From an uncultured Collinsella sp. (lineage in GTDB: Bacteria; Actinomycetota; Coriobacteriia; Coriobacteriales; Coriobacteriaceae), in assembly GCA_958413895.1 (NCBI GenBank), contig CATYVQ010000004.1, forward strand, positions 67,856 to 131,855: a stretch of DNA of 64,000 bases. Direction: 5' to 3'. The notes beneath the pieces were generated by a model. It was not told the origin of the DNA. It did not search any database and worked only from the letters and a program-made list of their open reading frames with translations. Of the stretch, positions 9,037 through 17,913 are shown piece by piece; within the stretch, counting starts at the first letter, position 1, and every line of letters starts with the position of its first letter. The translations under genes and the position numbers were made by a program.

Positions 9037-10370
9037 GACCGGTCGCCTCCAAACAAGTCGGAACGCGTGGCCAAGTAGGCATCGAGGGCCTCGAGCGCAC
9101 GGTCCGCATAGGCCTGATAGCGGTCGCGCTTGCTGCGGCGCTTACCGTCCTCGAGCGGCGGCACCAGGCCAAAGTTGACATGCATGGGCTGATAGCCCAC
9201 GGTGGCAGGATCGGTCGCATAGCCCACGAGCGCACCCAGGGCGCCCACGCGGGGCAACTCGACGGAATCGGCGCCGATAGCCTCTGCATAGGTGTTGAGC
9301 GCCGCGAGCAGACCGGTCGCCACGGCTTCCATGTACCCCTCGGTGCCGGTGATCTGACCGGCCAGGCGCACGCCGGTACCGGGCACGGCAAAGGTGCCAT
9401 CGAGCACGTGCGGGGCGTCGACAAAGGTATTGCGGTGCATGACACCGTAGCGGAAGAACTCAGCGTTCTCCAGGCCCGGCACCATATGGAAGACGCGCTT
9501 CTGCTCGCCAAAGGTCAGGTTGGTCTGGAAGCCCACCAGGTTATAGGCGGTCTTCTCCTTGTTCTCGGCACGCAGCTGAATCGCCGCCCAAGGGCGACGT
9601 CCGGTACGCGGGTCGGTGAGGCCGACGGGCTTCATGGCGCCAAAGCGAATGGCGTCCTTGCCGGTGCGCGCAACCTCCTCGGCAGGCTGGCAGGCCTGGA
9701 ACAGATCGCCGCCCTCAAAGTCCTTGAGCACCACGCGGTCGGCCGTGGTGAGCGCCTCGATAAAGGCCTCGTACTCCTCCTTGTTGAGCGGAGCGTTGAG
9801 ATAGTCGCCGCTCCCCTGCTCCTCGTAGCGCGACTGCGAAAACAGCACGTCCATATCGAGCGTGGAGGCATCGACGATCGGCGCCGCGGCATCGAAGAAC
9901 GCAAGGGCGTCGCCACCGACGAGCTTCATGACCTCTTCGCTCAGCGCCGGTGAACACAGCGGGCCCGCGGCAATGACCACGTGGCCCTCGGGGATCTGGG
10001 TGACCTCGCCGTGAACGACCTCGATATTGGGGCGGGCGGCAACCTCAGCCTCGACGAGCTCGGAGAATGTAACACGGTCGACCGCCAGGGCGCCACCAGC
10101 GGGAACAGCAGCGCGATGGGCGCAGTCGAGCAGGACTGAACCCATGCGCTCAAGCTCGGTCTTCAGCAAACCAGCCGCGGAATCCGGACGGGTCGACTTA
10201 AACGAATTGGAGCAGACGAGCTCTGCCAGGTGATCGGTATGGTGAGCCGGGGAGCTCACCTGGGGGCGCATCTCGCACAGCTTTACGGCAAACCCGCGGT
10301 CTGCCAGCTGGATCGCGCATTCCGAACCCGCCAGACCGCCACCGATAACCGTCACCTGATCGAACTGCAT
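9033..10370 (-). CDS. trmFO: Methylenetetrahydrofolate-tRNA-(uracil-5-)-methyltransferase
   Basis: FAD- and folate-dependent enzyme that forms m5U54 in the T-loop of tRNAs; it replaces TrmA in many Gram-positives. The FAD-binding motif VTVIGGGLAGSECA is at the N-terminus, and the family regions KLCEMRP and HHTDHLAELVCSNSFKS follow. The length of 446 residues is normal. ATG 10370 was chosen because GAAAGG lies nine bases upstream; the TTG six bases earlier is too close to it. Its stop codon overlaps the proposed start of xerC. In many Firmicutes topA lies between dprA and trmFO, but here it is absent. Confidence 0.96.
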   Translation of the reverse strand: MQFDQVTVIGGGLAGSECAIQLADRGFAVKLCEMRPQVSSPAHHTDHLAELVCSNSFKSTRPDSAAGLLKTELERMGSVLLDCAHRAAVPAGGALAVDRVTFSELVEAEVAARPNIEVVHGEVTQIPEGHVVIAAGPLCSPALSEEVMKLVGGDALAFFDAAAPIVDASTLDMDVLFSQSRYEEQGSGDYLNAPLNKEEYEAFIEALTTADRVVLKDFEGGDLFQACQPAEEVARTGKDAIRFGAMKPVGLTDPRTGRRPWAAIQLRAENKEKTAYNLVGFQTNLTFGEQKRVFHMVPGLENAEFFRYGVMHRNTFVDAPHVLDGTFAVPGTGVRLAGQITGTEGYMEAVATGLLAALNTYAEAIGADSVELPRVGALGALVGYATDPATVGYQPMHVNFGLVPPLEDGKRRSKRDRYQAYADRALEALDAYLATRSDLFGGDRS

Positions 10371-10384
10371 CTGCAAACACCTTT

Positions 10385-11320
10385 CTAATTGACACGTTTT
10401 CCATTGTGACCGAAGGGCGTCTGGGCGTGAAGGGCAAACTTGGAGGGCGCATACCTTCCATCCATCATGCGCTCGATAAGGCCCTCGAGTTCAAGCGAAC
10501 CCAAGAGTTTGAGTACGCCGACAGCATCGAGTGAGACGAGCGCCGCGATGTCGTCGACCTTGAGCGGAGAGGCGATGAGCGCATGCATCACGGTCTGCTG
10601 TGTTGGATTCAGGTCGGCAATGCCGGGAGCATCGGGGCGCGAGTAGCGCAGGGTGCCGTATATGCGAGAGATAGCCATCTCGATGGACTCCTCGTCGACA
10701 ATGCAGCAGGCACCGTTCGCAATGAGGTAATTCGTGCCACGCGACTCGGGCGATAGGATCGACCCCGGCACGGCAAGAAGTTCGCGCCCCAAATCCATAG
10801 CAGCCTCGGCTGTAGAAAACGTCCCGGAAGGCATACCCGCCTCGGATACAAAGAGGGCTTGCGACAGGGCCGCGATCACGCGATTGCGACGCGGAAAGGC
10901 AAACTTGCGCGGACCCATGCCCCACGGAGAGATCGACACGACCGCGCCGCCCGTATCGAGCGTGCGCGTAATAAGCCCCGCGCTCGAACGCGGGTAGACC
11001 ACGTCGGCGCCCGTCCCCAGCACCACGACGTGTTTGCCGCCGGCGTTGACCGCAGCCCAACCCGAGGCCTGGTCACAACCGACTGCACCGCCCGAAACTA
11101 CCGTCACTCCCGCCTCAACCGCCACCTTCGCCGCAAGCTCTGCCACGGCAAGACCATACGGCGAGGCCTTTCGCGCACCGATGATGGAGAGCGCGGGCGT
11201 CGAAAGCGCCTCGGGGTTGCCGCGCACATAGAGCGTCTGAGGTACATCAGAAAGCTCCAAAACGGTCTCGGGATACAACGCGTCACCTGGATGCAGCTCG
11301 AAGGTCCCCTCAGCCATCAT
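10385..11320 (-). CDS. dprA: DNA-processing protein DprA/Smf
   Basis: Loads RecA on incoming single-stranded DNA during transformation and is also widespread in non-competent bacteria. The Rossmann-like core is present (SIIGARKASPYG, VSGGAVGCDQASG, VVVLGTGADVVYP), followed by a C-terminal winged-helix domain (about 245-300). The N-terminal SAM/HhH domain found in many homologues is missing, so the protein is 311 residues. The start ATG overlaps the comM stop in an ATGA junction, showing translational coupling. Confidence 0.93.
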   Translation of the reverse strand: MMAEGTFELHPGDALYPETVLELSDVPQTLYVRGNPEALSTPALSIIGARKASPYGLAVAELAAKVAVEAGVTVVSGGAVGCDQASGWAAVNAGGKHVVVLGTGADVVYPRSSAGLITRTLDTGGAVVSISPWGMGPRKFAFPRRNRVIAALSQALFVSEAGMPSGTFSTAEAAMDLGRELLAVPGSILSPESRGTNYLIANGACCIVDEESIEMAISRIYGTLRYSRPDAPGIADLNPTQQTVMHALIASPLKVDDIAALVSLDAVGVLKLLGSLELEGLIERMMDGRYAPSKFALHAQTPFGHNGKRVN

Positions 11321-12840
11321 TGGTCCCTCCTTCCCTGGTACATCGCCGCCTCGAGCACGTGGTCCTGCGTCACCTGCTCGCTCTCGGCGACATCTGCGAT
11401 CGTGCGCGCAATGCGAACAAGGCGCACGATGCCACGCCCTGTGAGATGCGTGCGCTTAGACAGGCCGAGCACACACTTCTCCGCCGCATCATCGAGCTCA
11501 AAGGTCGAAACGACGCCGTCAATGGACCGAGTCTCGTCATCCTCGGCCTCGGCATCCGCATCGTCCATGCGGGATTCGCGCCAAGCGCGAAAGGCGCGAC
11601 CGCGCACAACGTAGTCACGTAACTCGGCCGACGACATGCCCTCCGCACCCTCGATAATCACTTGAGGGTCGGGACGGGTCACATCGATCATCATGTCGAT
11701 ACGGTCGGCCAAAGGACCGCGCAGTTTAGACCGATAGCGCTCGACCATCGCCGCCGAGCAGCGACACGGCACCTCGCGATCGCCCAAAAAGCCGCAGGGG
11801 CAGGGATTGCTCGCAGCCAGCAGCTGAAAGCGCGACGGGAAGGTAAAAGCCCCGTCGACGCGTACGATCCTCACGTAGCCGCGCTCGATGGGCTGACGCA
11901 GCGTCTGCAGCACGCCAGTGGGAAACTCGGCAAGCTCGTCCAAAAAGAGCACGCCGCCATGAGCAAGGCTGATCTCACCCGGGTGCACCGGGCGCCCGCC
12001 GCCGATAAGGCCTGCGGTCGAAATACTGTGGTGGGGACTGCGGAAGGGGCGGTGCCCCGCCAACAAGCCATCAATGTTCTCACCCAAAACCGAATGGATG
12101 CACAGTGCCTCCTGCTGATCCTCAACGGAAAGCTCGGGCAGGATGCCGGTCATACGGCGTGCGAGCATCGTCTTGCCCGATCCCGGAGACCCGATCATGA
12201 GCAAGCCGAGTTCTCCTGCCGCCGCAAGCGCCATGCCGCGTTTAGCGACTTCCTGCCCCAGCACGTCTGCATAGTCGAGCTCGGGCTCAAAGGTCGCCTC
12301 GACACCCTCGGAATCCAAGTAGTGCCGTGCGGCATCGCCCATGCCATGAGCAAGCTGAGACAGATGGTCGATAAAGCCGCAATCTACGCCCGCGAGTGGC
12401 ACATGCTGGTCGGACCTGCCGGCGATAAAAGACAGCCCCATGTCGCGAGCCAATAGCTGAAACGCCACCTCGCCCTTGACGGGAAGCACCGTACCGTCCA
12501 GACCAAGCTCACCTGCGATAAGGCAGCGATCGAGGTTGTCACGGGGAATCTGCTCATCGGCCGCTAGAACCGCGATGGCGATGGGCAGGTCAAAGCCGCT
12601 ACCGGTCTTGCGGATATCGCCGGGTGCCAGGTTAACGGTAATGCCCGAGCGCGGGATCTCGAACCCGGCGGAGCGCATCGCGCAGCGAATACGACCGCGT
12701 GACTCCATCACCTCCATACTCGGAATGCCGAGCATCTGGATGCCCGGAACGCCACCGGCAAGCGAGACCTCGACCGTGACGTGAATCGCCTCGACGCCGC
12801 GGATGCAGGCCGCGTGAACGGCAAACGTCTCGAACGCCAT
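11317..12840 (-). CDS. comM: ComM/YifB family Mg-chelatase-like AAA+ ATPase
   Basis: In competent bacteria ComM is a hexameric helicase that promotes branch migration during transformation. The 507 residues comprise an N-terminal Lon-like domain (about 1-170), the AAA+ core with Walker A GSPGSGKT and Walker B GVLFLDELAEF, and the C-terminal Mg-chelatase domain. The start is ATG 12840 (MAFETFAVHAACIRGV), since the conserved N-terminus begins here. It shares one base with the yraN stop (TGATG). An in-frame extension to 13038 lies inside yraN and is not conserved-looking. yraN-comM-dprA form a tight cluster. Confidence 0.95.
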   Translation of the reverse strand: MAFETFAVHAACIRGVEAIHVTVEVSLAGGVPGIQMLGIPSMEVMESRGRIRCAMRSAGFEIPRSGITVNLAPGDIRKTGSGFDLPIAIAVLAADEQIPRDNLDRCLIAGELGLDGTVLPVKGEVAFQLLARDMGLSFIAGRSDQHVPLAGVDCGFIDHLSQLAHGMGDAARHYLDSEGVEATFEPELDYADVLGQEVAKRGMALAAAGELGLLMIGSPGSGKTMLARRMTGILPELSVEDQQEALCIHSVLGENIDGLLAGHRPFRSPHHSISTAGLIGGGRPVHPGEISLAHGGVLFLDELAEFPTGVLQTLRQPIERGYVRIVRVDGAFTFPSRFQLLAASNPCPCGFLGDREVPCRCSAAMVERYRSKLRGPLADRIDMMIDVTRPDPQVIIEGAEGMSSAELRDYVVRGRAFRAWRESRMDDADAEAEDDETRSIDGVVSTFELDDAAEKCVLGLSKRTHLTGRGIVRLVRIARTIADVAESEQVTQDHVLEAAMYQGRRDQ

Positions 12841-13325
12841 CACGACACCTGCCAATCGAACGCGTTGTACTGATGCTCGATCTCGGCGATATGCCCGCCG
12901 CGGATGGTGACACCCACAGCATCGAAGCGAATCGCCTTGAGCGGATAATGCTCCATGAGATAGCAACTTGCGATGCGGCGGTAGCGGCGTTGCTTTTGGG
13001 CGTCCACGGCCTCCTCGGGAAAGACCCGCGTGGTGCAATCCAGCGAAACGCGTCTGGTCTTGACCTCGGCCATCACCACGACATCGTCGAGCTCATCGAG
13101 CAGCACCAGATCGGCCTCGCCCTCGGTGCAACGATAGCCCTGCTCCAGCAAGGTGTAGCCGCGCTCGTTAAAGTAGTCGATGGTGATCAGCTCGCCCAGC
13201 ATGCCTAGCTCGCGGGGACTGAGTCCCTTGATAAACTCGGGCGTCATCGCCCCGGAGTCGAGCTCGCCGTTTTCCCAACGCTCCTTGAGCTGCTGCGTCT
13301 TGCTCTTTTTGCTTGCGGCACTCAT
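12840..13325 (-). CDS. yraN: UPF0102 family endonuclease-fold protein YraN
   Basis: Small protein with a restriction-endonuclease-like fold; its cellular role is not established. The motif set GELITIDYFNERGY, GEADLVLLD and VVMAEVKTR matches the family (Asp/Glu-x-Lys nuclease core). It has an unusual charged N-terminal extension of about 45 residues before the core, giving 161 residues against about 120 usually. The ATG at 13325 has GGAAAGGAG a few bases upstream. It begins the yraN-comM-dprA-trmFO-xerC group, isolated from rnhB by a strong terminator. Confidence 0.88.
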   Translation of the reverse strand: MSAASKKSKTQQLKERWENGELDSGAMTPEFIKGLSPRELGMLGELITIDYFNERGYTLLEQGYRCTEGEADLVLLDELDDVVVMAEVKTRRVSLDCTTRVFPEEAVDAQKQRRYRRIASCYLMEHYPLKAIRFDAVGVTIRGGHIAEIEHQYNAFDWQVS

Positions 13326-13422
13326 GGGGTCTCCTTTCCCGCACACTGCATTGCCCCGATGATGAGGGCACCTTTCATGCGGGTAAGTACCGGAAGCAAA
13401 CCAAAAGCTGACCAAATGCCGT

Positions 13423-13465
13423 CAAAAAACGGGCCGTACGCAACAATGGTGTTGCATACGGCCCG
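13423..13465 (-). terminator. Intrinsic terminator after rnhB
   Basis: On the minus strand a stem of about 16 bp (CGGGCCGTATGCAACA and TGTTGCGTACGGCCCG, one G-T pair) around a four-base loop is followed by TTTTTTG. It ends the rnhB transcript about 50 bases past the stop codon. Confidence 0.92.
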
Positions 13466-13514
13466 CTACCAGCAGGTTTATAAAACCCCAGAGGTCCATG
13501 TCTCCACAATTGGC

Positions 13515-14303
13515 CTAGAAAAGGCGCTCAGTCTGCAGAAAGTTTCCGCAAAAGCTCACGCGGTGCAGCGGACAAAGTCCATGTTTGCGAATGGCCTCGA
13601 TGTGCTCGGGGCTCGCATAGCCCTTCGACTCGGCCAGATGGTACTCGGGATACTCGGCGTCGTACTCGACCATCATCTCGTCACGCGTGACCTTGGCCAT
13701 GATGGACGCCGCGGCGATGCAGGCGATCTTGGCATCGCCCTTCACCACATCGCGCTCGTTAGGAACGGCGCCCAAGGGGTTGCCATCCATAAGCACGCAA
13801 TCGGGCTCGAGCCCCGTATCGGCCACGGCGCCCGCAACGGCGGTACGGATAGCACGGGCCATGCCCATCTCATCGATATCCTTAGGCGCGATATGGCAAA
13901 AACCGATCGCCGTCGCCACCTCGGCAATCTTCACTGAGAGCAACTCGCGGCGCGCCGGCGTGAGCTTTTTGGAATCGTTGATGCCCCAGACGCACGGCTC
14001 CATAGGAAGGCAGACAGCGCATACCGTCAAAGGACCGGCCACCGATCCGCGACCCACCTCGTCGACACCAACGACCACTCCATCGCCGCCAAGCTCATGC
14101 ATAAGCTCGTACATGTCATTGACGCGCTCGCGCTCGGCAAGCTCTTTGGCATGGCGTTTGAGGGCGCGTTCGCAAGCCTTGATCACCTGCTGGCGCGGGT
14201 CCTCGCGATAATGCTCCACGAGGGCGGGAATCTCCTCAAACGTGGCGCTCGCCAACTCACCGGCAACCTGCGATGCCGAAACCGAGCTCGTCATGTTGGC
14301 CAT
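13515..14303 (-). CDS. rnhB: Ribonuclease HII
   Basis: Removes ribonucleotides and RNA primers from RNA:DNA hybrids. The catalytic core starts VVGVDEVGRGSVAGPL (Asp-Glu pair), with the third acid in CVLMDGN and the fourth in ASIMAKVTRDEMM. The N-terminal helical extension of about 70 residues resembles that of Bacillus RnhB, giving 262 residues. The ATG at 14303 has AAGGAGGG six bases upstream; an ATG at 14321 lies before the ribosome site and is rejected. The gene lies between two intrinsic terminators, so it probably has its own promoter or depends on read-through from rplS. Confidence 0.95.
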   Translation of the reverse strand: MANMTSSVSASQVAGELASATFEEIPALVEHYREDPRQQVIKACERALKRHAKELAERERVNDMYELMHELGGDGVVVGVDEVGRGSVAGPLTVCAVCLPMEPCVWGINDSKKLTPARRELLSVKIAEVATAIGFCHIAPKDIDEMGMARAIRTAVAGAVADTGLEPDCVLMDGNPLGAVPNERDVVKGDAKIACIAAASIMAKVTRDEMMVEYDAEYPEYHLAESKGYASPEHIEAIRKHGLCPLHRVSFCGNFLQTERLF

Positions 14304-14331
14304 ACCAGGCCCTCCTTGCATGCAAATCAGA

Positions 14332-14362
14332 TAAAAAGAAGGGCCACCCGAAGGTGACCCTT
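14332..14362 (-). terminator. Intrinsic terminator after rplS
   Basis: Minus-strand hairpin AAGGGTCACC-TTCG-GGTGGCCCTT followed by CTTTTTATC. It has a 10-bp stem with a stable UUCG loop, and separates rplS from rnhB. Confidence 0.92.
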
Positions 14363-14396
14363 GTGTCCAAACGAGTGGACAGACGCTGCGATCTTC

Positions 14397-14738
14397 TTAG
14401 CGCTTCTCGGGGATGCGAGCAGCCTTGCCCACCTTGTCGCGGAGGTAGTACAGCTTGGCGCGACGGACGCGACCATGACGAACGACCTCGAGCTTGGCGA
14501 TCTTGGGGCTGTGAAGCGGGAAGGTACGCTCAACACCGACACCGAAGGACATCTTGCGGACGGTGAAGGTCTCGCGGGCACCGGCGCCGGCCATGCGGAT
14601 GACGTCGCCCTGGAAGACCTGGATGCGCTCGCGGTCGCCTTCCTTAATGCGGTAGTGAACCTTGACGTTGTCGGCGACGCGAACCTGAGGAATGTCCTCG
14701 CGGATCTGCTGACGCTCGATTGCGCGGATGTAATCCAT
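14397..14738 (-). CDS. rplS: 50S ribosomal protein L19
   Basis: Large-subunit protein at the 30S-50S interface. The conserved core VHYRIKEGDRERIQVFQGDV and the C-terminal RRAKLYYLRDKVGKAARI are present; 113 residues is normal. The ATG at 14738 has TAAGGA seven bases upstream, preferred to the TTG two codons earlier. In many bacteria rplS follows trmD. Here it stands apart with its own promoter, leader and terminator, and the genes lepB, glyQS and ppsR-ppdK lie between the two. Confidence 0.97.
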   Translation of the reverse strand: MDYIRAIERQQIREDIPQVRVADNVKVHYRIKEGDRERIQVFQGDVIRMAGAGARETFTVRKMSFGVGVERTFPLHSPKIAKLEVVRHGRVRRAKLYYLRDKVGKAARIPEKR

Positions 14739-14762
14739 GTGCAATTCCTTACTCTTCTAGAG

Positions 14763-14786
14763 GTGCCGTACCACCATGGCCGGCAC
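14763..14786 (-). promoter_or_regulatory. Hairpin in the rplS leader
   Basis: Inverted repeat GTGCCG/CGGCAC enclosing 12 bases, located in the roughly 60-base leader between the putative promoter and the L19 ribosome site. Autogenous leader structures are known for rplS in other phyla; whether this is one is inference. Confidence 0.4.
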
Positions 14787-14807
14787 GTAGTTGAACAAAC
14801 GTATTCG

Positions 14808-14835
14808 AGTATACACGCGCGGGTTTCTGCTGCAA
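14808..14835 (-). promoter_or_regulatory. Putative promoter of rplS
   Basis: On the minus strand the -10 box TATACT (14808-14813) lies 16 bases after a weak -35 box TTGCAG (14830-14835), placing the start near 14801. Confidence 0.5.
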
Positions 14836-14881
14836 GAACAATTTTTTACGCAGACAAAAAGACAAAACCCGCACATGATAA

Positions 14882-14909
14882 CCGCCCGTCTCACAAATGA
14901 GACGGGCGG
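14882..14909 (-). terminator. Hairpin after ppdK, probable terminator
   Basis: Perfect 12-bp stem CCGCCCGTCTCA / TGAGACGGGCGG with a four-base loop, about 40 bases past the ppdK stop. The T-tract is poor (TTATCATG on the minus strand), so efficiency is uncertain. Confidence 0.6.
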
Positions 14910-14948
14910 CATGAAGGGGGGCTACACTAGGCGTCTACGCCCAAAACG

Positions 14949-17699
14949 TTAGGCGGGACGCTTGGCCTCGAGCTTGGCCTGGGCGGCAGCCAAGCGCGCG
15001 AGGGGCACGCGGTAGGGCGAGCAGGACACGTAGTCCACGTCGGCCACGTTAAACAGGCCCTTGATGGACTTGGGGTCGCCGCCGTGCTCACCGCACACGC
15101 CAAAGTGCATGTCGGGGTTGGTGGCACGGCCCTTCTCGACGGCCATGCGTACCAGCTCGAGTACTGCCGTATCGATGGTCTCGAAGGGGTTGTCCTTCAG
15201 AATCTTCTTATGCATGTACAGCGGGATGAACTTAGCCTCGGCGTCGTCACGCGAGAAACCGAAGGTCGTCTGGGTGAGGTCGTTGGTGCCAAAGCAGAAG
15301 AAGTCGGCATGGTGGGCGATCTCGTCAGCGACCATGCAGGCGCGCGGCAGCTCGAGCATCGTGCCCACGGGAATATTGAGCTCGACGCCTTCTTCGACGG
15401 AAACCTCGGCGATCACGCGCTCGATGACCTCGCGGGTCTGGACATGCTCGGCCGTGATGGAAACGAGCGGAACCATGATCTCGGGGCGCGGATCGACGCC
15501 CTCCTTGATTAGGCGGGCAGCGGCCGTGGCGACGGCGCGAACCTGCATGAGCGGCAGATCGCTAAAGACGACGGACAGGCGAACGCCGCGCAGGCCGAGC
15601 ATCGGGTTGGACTCGATCATGCCGTCGATACGACGCAGGCGGGCGCGCAGGACGGCAAGCTCTTCCTCGCTGGCGCCGGCGGCTTCCTTCTTGGTGATGG
15701 CGACCTCGAGGTCGCGAGGATTATCCAGGAACTCATGAAGCGGCGGATCGAGCAGGCGGACGACCACATCGCGACCGGACATGGTCTTGAACATCGCCAG
15801 GAAGTCCTCGGTCTGAACCTTGAGCAGGTCGGCCAGGGCCTGCTGCTTCACGGCCTCATCGTCAGACAGGATAAAGCTCTGGATGATGTTCTTACGGTCG
15901 CCTAGGAACATGTGCTCGGTGCGGCACAGGCCAATAGCCTCGGCGCCAAACTCGAGTGCGAGCTCGGCATCCTCGGGATTGTCGGCGTTGACGCGCACAT
16001 GGTTGGCATGGCCACAGGTCTCGTCCAGACGAATCTCATCGGCCCAGGACAGGATAGTGTCCAGATCGCCGGTGAGCTCGGCCGAGACCAGATCAACGGC
16101 GCCGTCGACGACGATACCCTGGGTACCGTCGATGGAAATGACATCGCCCTCGCGCAGCACGCGGTCGATGCCCTCGATACGCACGACCTTCTCGGCGGCG
16201 TCGATGTGGAAGCGCTCAACGCCGCAGACACAGGGCGTACCCATGCCGCGGGCGATAACGGCGGCATGGCTCGTCTTGCCACCGTGGCTGGTCAGGATGC
16301 CCTCGGCGGCGACCATGCCCTTCAGGTCGTCGGGGTTGGTCTCCCAACGAACCAGAATGACCTTGTGACCCTCGGCGGAACGCGCGACAGCGTCGTCGCT
16401 CGAGAACACGACCTCGCCCACGGCGGCACCGGGGCTGGCATTAAGACCGCTGGCGAGAGCCTCGTACTTCTTGGAGGCGTCGAACTGCGGGTGAAGGAGC
16501 TGGTCGAGTTGCGCGGGATCGATGCGGCTCACGGCCTCTTCGCGGGTGATCAGGCCTTCCTCGACCATTTCGATGGCGATGCGCAGGGCGGCGGTGGCGG
16601 TGCGCTTGCCCACGCGGGTCTGGAGCATCCAGAGCTTGCCCTGCTCGATGGTAAACTCGATATCGCACATATCGCGGTAATGATCCTCGAGCGTCAGGAA
16701 CACGCGCTCGAGCTCCTCACCTGCGGACTCGAGGCCCGGGGTGGTCTTGAGGTCGGCGATGGGCTCGGTGTTGCGGATACCGGCGACGACGTCCTCGCCC
16801 TGGGCATTAACCAAAAAGTCACCGTAGAACTCCTTGGTGCCGTCGGCCGGATTACGCGTAAAGGCGACGCCTGTCGCAGAGGTCTCGCCCTTGTTGCCAA
16901 AGGCCATGGCCTGCACGTTGACGGCGGTGCCGAGCTCGTCGGAGATGCCGTGCTGTTTGCGATAGATGCAGGCGCGCTCGTTCATCCAGCTGCCAAAGAC
17001 GGCCTGGATGGCAAGGCGCAGCTGGAGCTCCGGATCGTGTGGGAAGACGGGCTTGCCATCGGCGACCTCGAGCTCGGGATACAGGGCGGCATCGACGTTC
17101 TCGGAGAAGATGCCCTTAAAGGTCTCGACGAGTTCCTGCAGGTCCTCGGCCGAAAGCTCGGAATCGACGCGAACGCCGGCGACCAGGCGGGCCTGGGTCA
17201 GGGCGTTCTCGAACAGGTCGGCATCGACACCCATGACGACGTTGGAGAACATCTGGATAAAGCGACGATAGCTATCCCAGGCAAAACGCGGGTTCTGCGT
17301 CTGCGCGATGAGGCCCTGGACGGAATCGTCATTGAGGCCCAAGTTGAGGACCGTGTCCATCATACCGGGCATGGAGAACGGAGCGCCCGAACGAACCGAC
17401 ACGAGCAGCGGATCGGAGGCGTCGCCGAGCTTCTTGCCGCAGCGGGCCTCGAGGTCCGCCTCGGCGGCAACGATCTCATCGAGTGCGCCCTCGGGCCACA
17501 CGTTGCCGGCACCGGAGTACTCGACGCAAGTCTGGCAGGTAATGGTAAAGCCACCGGGAACCGGCAGGCCGATACGGCTCATCTCGGCAAGGTTAGCGCC
17601 TTTGCCGCCAAGCACGAAGTTCATGGACTTGTCGCCCTCGGTGACACAGGTGCCCTGGGCGTCGGTTCCAAAACGGTAAACCCTCTTGCAATCGCTCAC
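14949..17699 (-). CDS. ppdK: Pyruvate, phosphate dikinase
   Basis: Interconverts pyruvate + ATP + phosphate and PEP + AMP + PPi; in anaerobes it serves PPi-based glycolysis or gluconeogenesis. Domain order is the N-terminal ATP-grasp (about 1-340), the swivelling phospho-His domain (SHGGKTSHAAVIARGMGTPC near 445-470) and the C-terminal PEP barrel with the nucleophile region CFGTNDLTQTTFG and GVCGEHGGDP. The length of 916 residues is normal. GTG 17699 was chosen for its AAGGGG site seven bases upstream. The partner regulator ppsR lies directly upstream, and a cluster of repeats precedes the gene. Confidence 0.97.
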   Translation of the reverse strand: MSDCKRVYRFGTDAQGTCVTEGDKSMNFVLGGKGANLAEMSRIGLPVPGGFTITCQTCVEYSGAGNVWPEGALDEIVAAEADLEARCGKKLGDASDPLLVSVRSGAPFSMPGMMDTVLNLGLNDDSVQGLIAQTQNPRFAWDSYRRFIQMFSNVVMGVDADLFENALTQARLVAGVRVDSELSAEDLQELVETFKGIFSENVDAALYPELEVADGKPVFPHDPELQLRLAIQAVFGSWMNERACIYRKQHGISDELGTAVNVQAMAFGNKGETSATGVAFTRNPADGTKEFYGDFLVNAQGEDVVAGIRNTEPIADLKTTPGLESAGEELERVFLTLEDHYRDMCDIEFTIEQGKLWMLQTRVGKRTATAALRIAIEMVEEGLITREEAVSRIDPAQLDQLLHPQFDASKKYEALASGLNASPGAAVGEVVFSSDDAVARSAEGHKVILVRWETNPDDLKGMVAAEGILTSHGGKTSHAAVIARGMGTPCVCGVERFHIDAAEKVVRIEGIDRVLREGDVISIDGTQGIVVDGAVDLVSAELTGDLDTILSWADEIRLDETCGHANHVRVNADNPEDAELALEFGAEAIGLCRTEHMFLGDRKNIIQSFILSDDEAVKQQALADLLKVQTEDFLAMFKTMSGRDVVVRLLDPPLHEFLDNPRDLEVAITKKEAAGASEEELAVLRARLRRIDGMIESNPMLGLRGVRLSVVFSDLPLMQVRAVATAAARLIKEGVDPRPEIMVPLVSITAEHVQTREVIERVIAEVSVEEGVELNIPVGTMLELPRACMVADEIAHHADFFCFGTNDLTQTTFGFSRDDAEAKFIPLYMHKKILKDNPFETIDTAVLELVRMAVEKGRATNPDMHFGVCGEHGGDPKSIKGLFNVADVDYVSCSPYRVPLARLAAAQAKLEAKRPA

Positions 17700-17821
17700 G
17701 ATACTTCCCCTTCCATGCACTAACGCGCACGACCGTGGTAACGAATCGACCCACCGGATGCGGGCCGTGAGGGAACTATACGGCGCGTTTTGGGCAGGCT
17801 TGAGCAGAGGATGCGCGGTTT

Positions 17822-17870
17822 GGTAAACGTGCTAAAACTGGCGGTAAACGGTAGGTAAAGGTGGTTACCT
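17822..17870. repeat. Helically spaced GGTAAAC-like repeats upstream of ppdK
   Basis: Two identical copies of GGTAAACG start at 17822 and 17843 (21 bases apart). A variant, GGTAAAGG, starts at 17854 (11 bases further), and GGTTACC follows at 17863. The last two form an inverted repeat AGGTAA/TTACCT (17853-17858 and 17865-17870). Spacing by whole helical turns suggests a binding site for a dimeric or multimeric regulator. This lies in the 296-base gap between ppsR and ppdK, which otherwise holds A+T-rich sequence and no gene. Confidence 0.45.
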
Positions 17871-17892
17871 TATGAAGAGACCACTTCAATAA

Positions 17893-17913
17893 ACTTGCAG
17901 GTCAAATGCAAGT
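17893..17913. promoter_or_regulatory. Inverted repeat ACTTGCA-N7-TGCAAGT, possible operator
   Basis: Perfect 7-bp arms with a 7-base spacer in the ppsR-ppdK gap, 23 bases from the neighbouring repeat cluster. Its symmetry fits a dimeric regulator; no known motif is assigned. Confidence 0.4.

Noticed and set aside
12841..13038. N-terminal extension of ComM upstream of 12840
   Set aside because: It overlaps yraN in another frame and lacks family similarity; the conserved N-terminus begins at 12840, one base into the yraN stop.
15912..17723. 603-codon open frame on the plus strand
   Set aside because: Antisense to ppdK; Gly/Asp/His-rich shadow with no recognisable domain.
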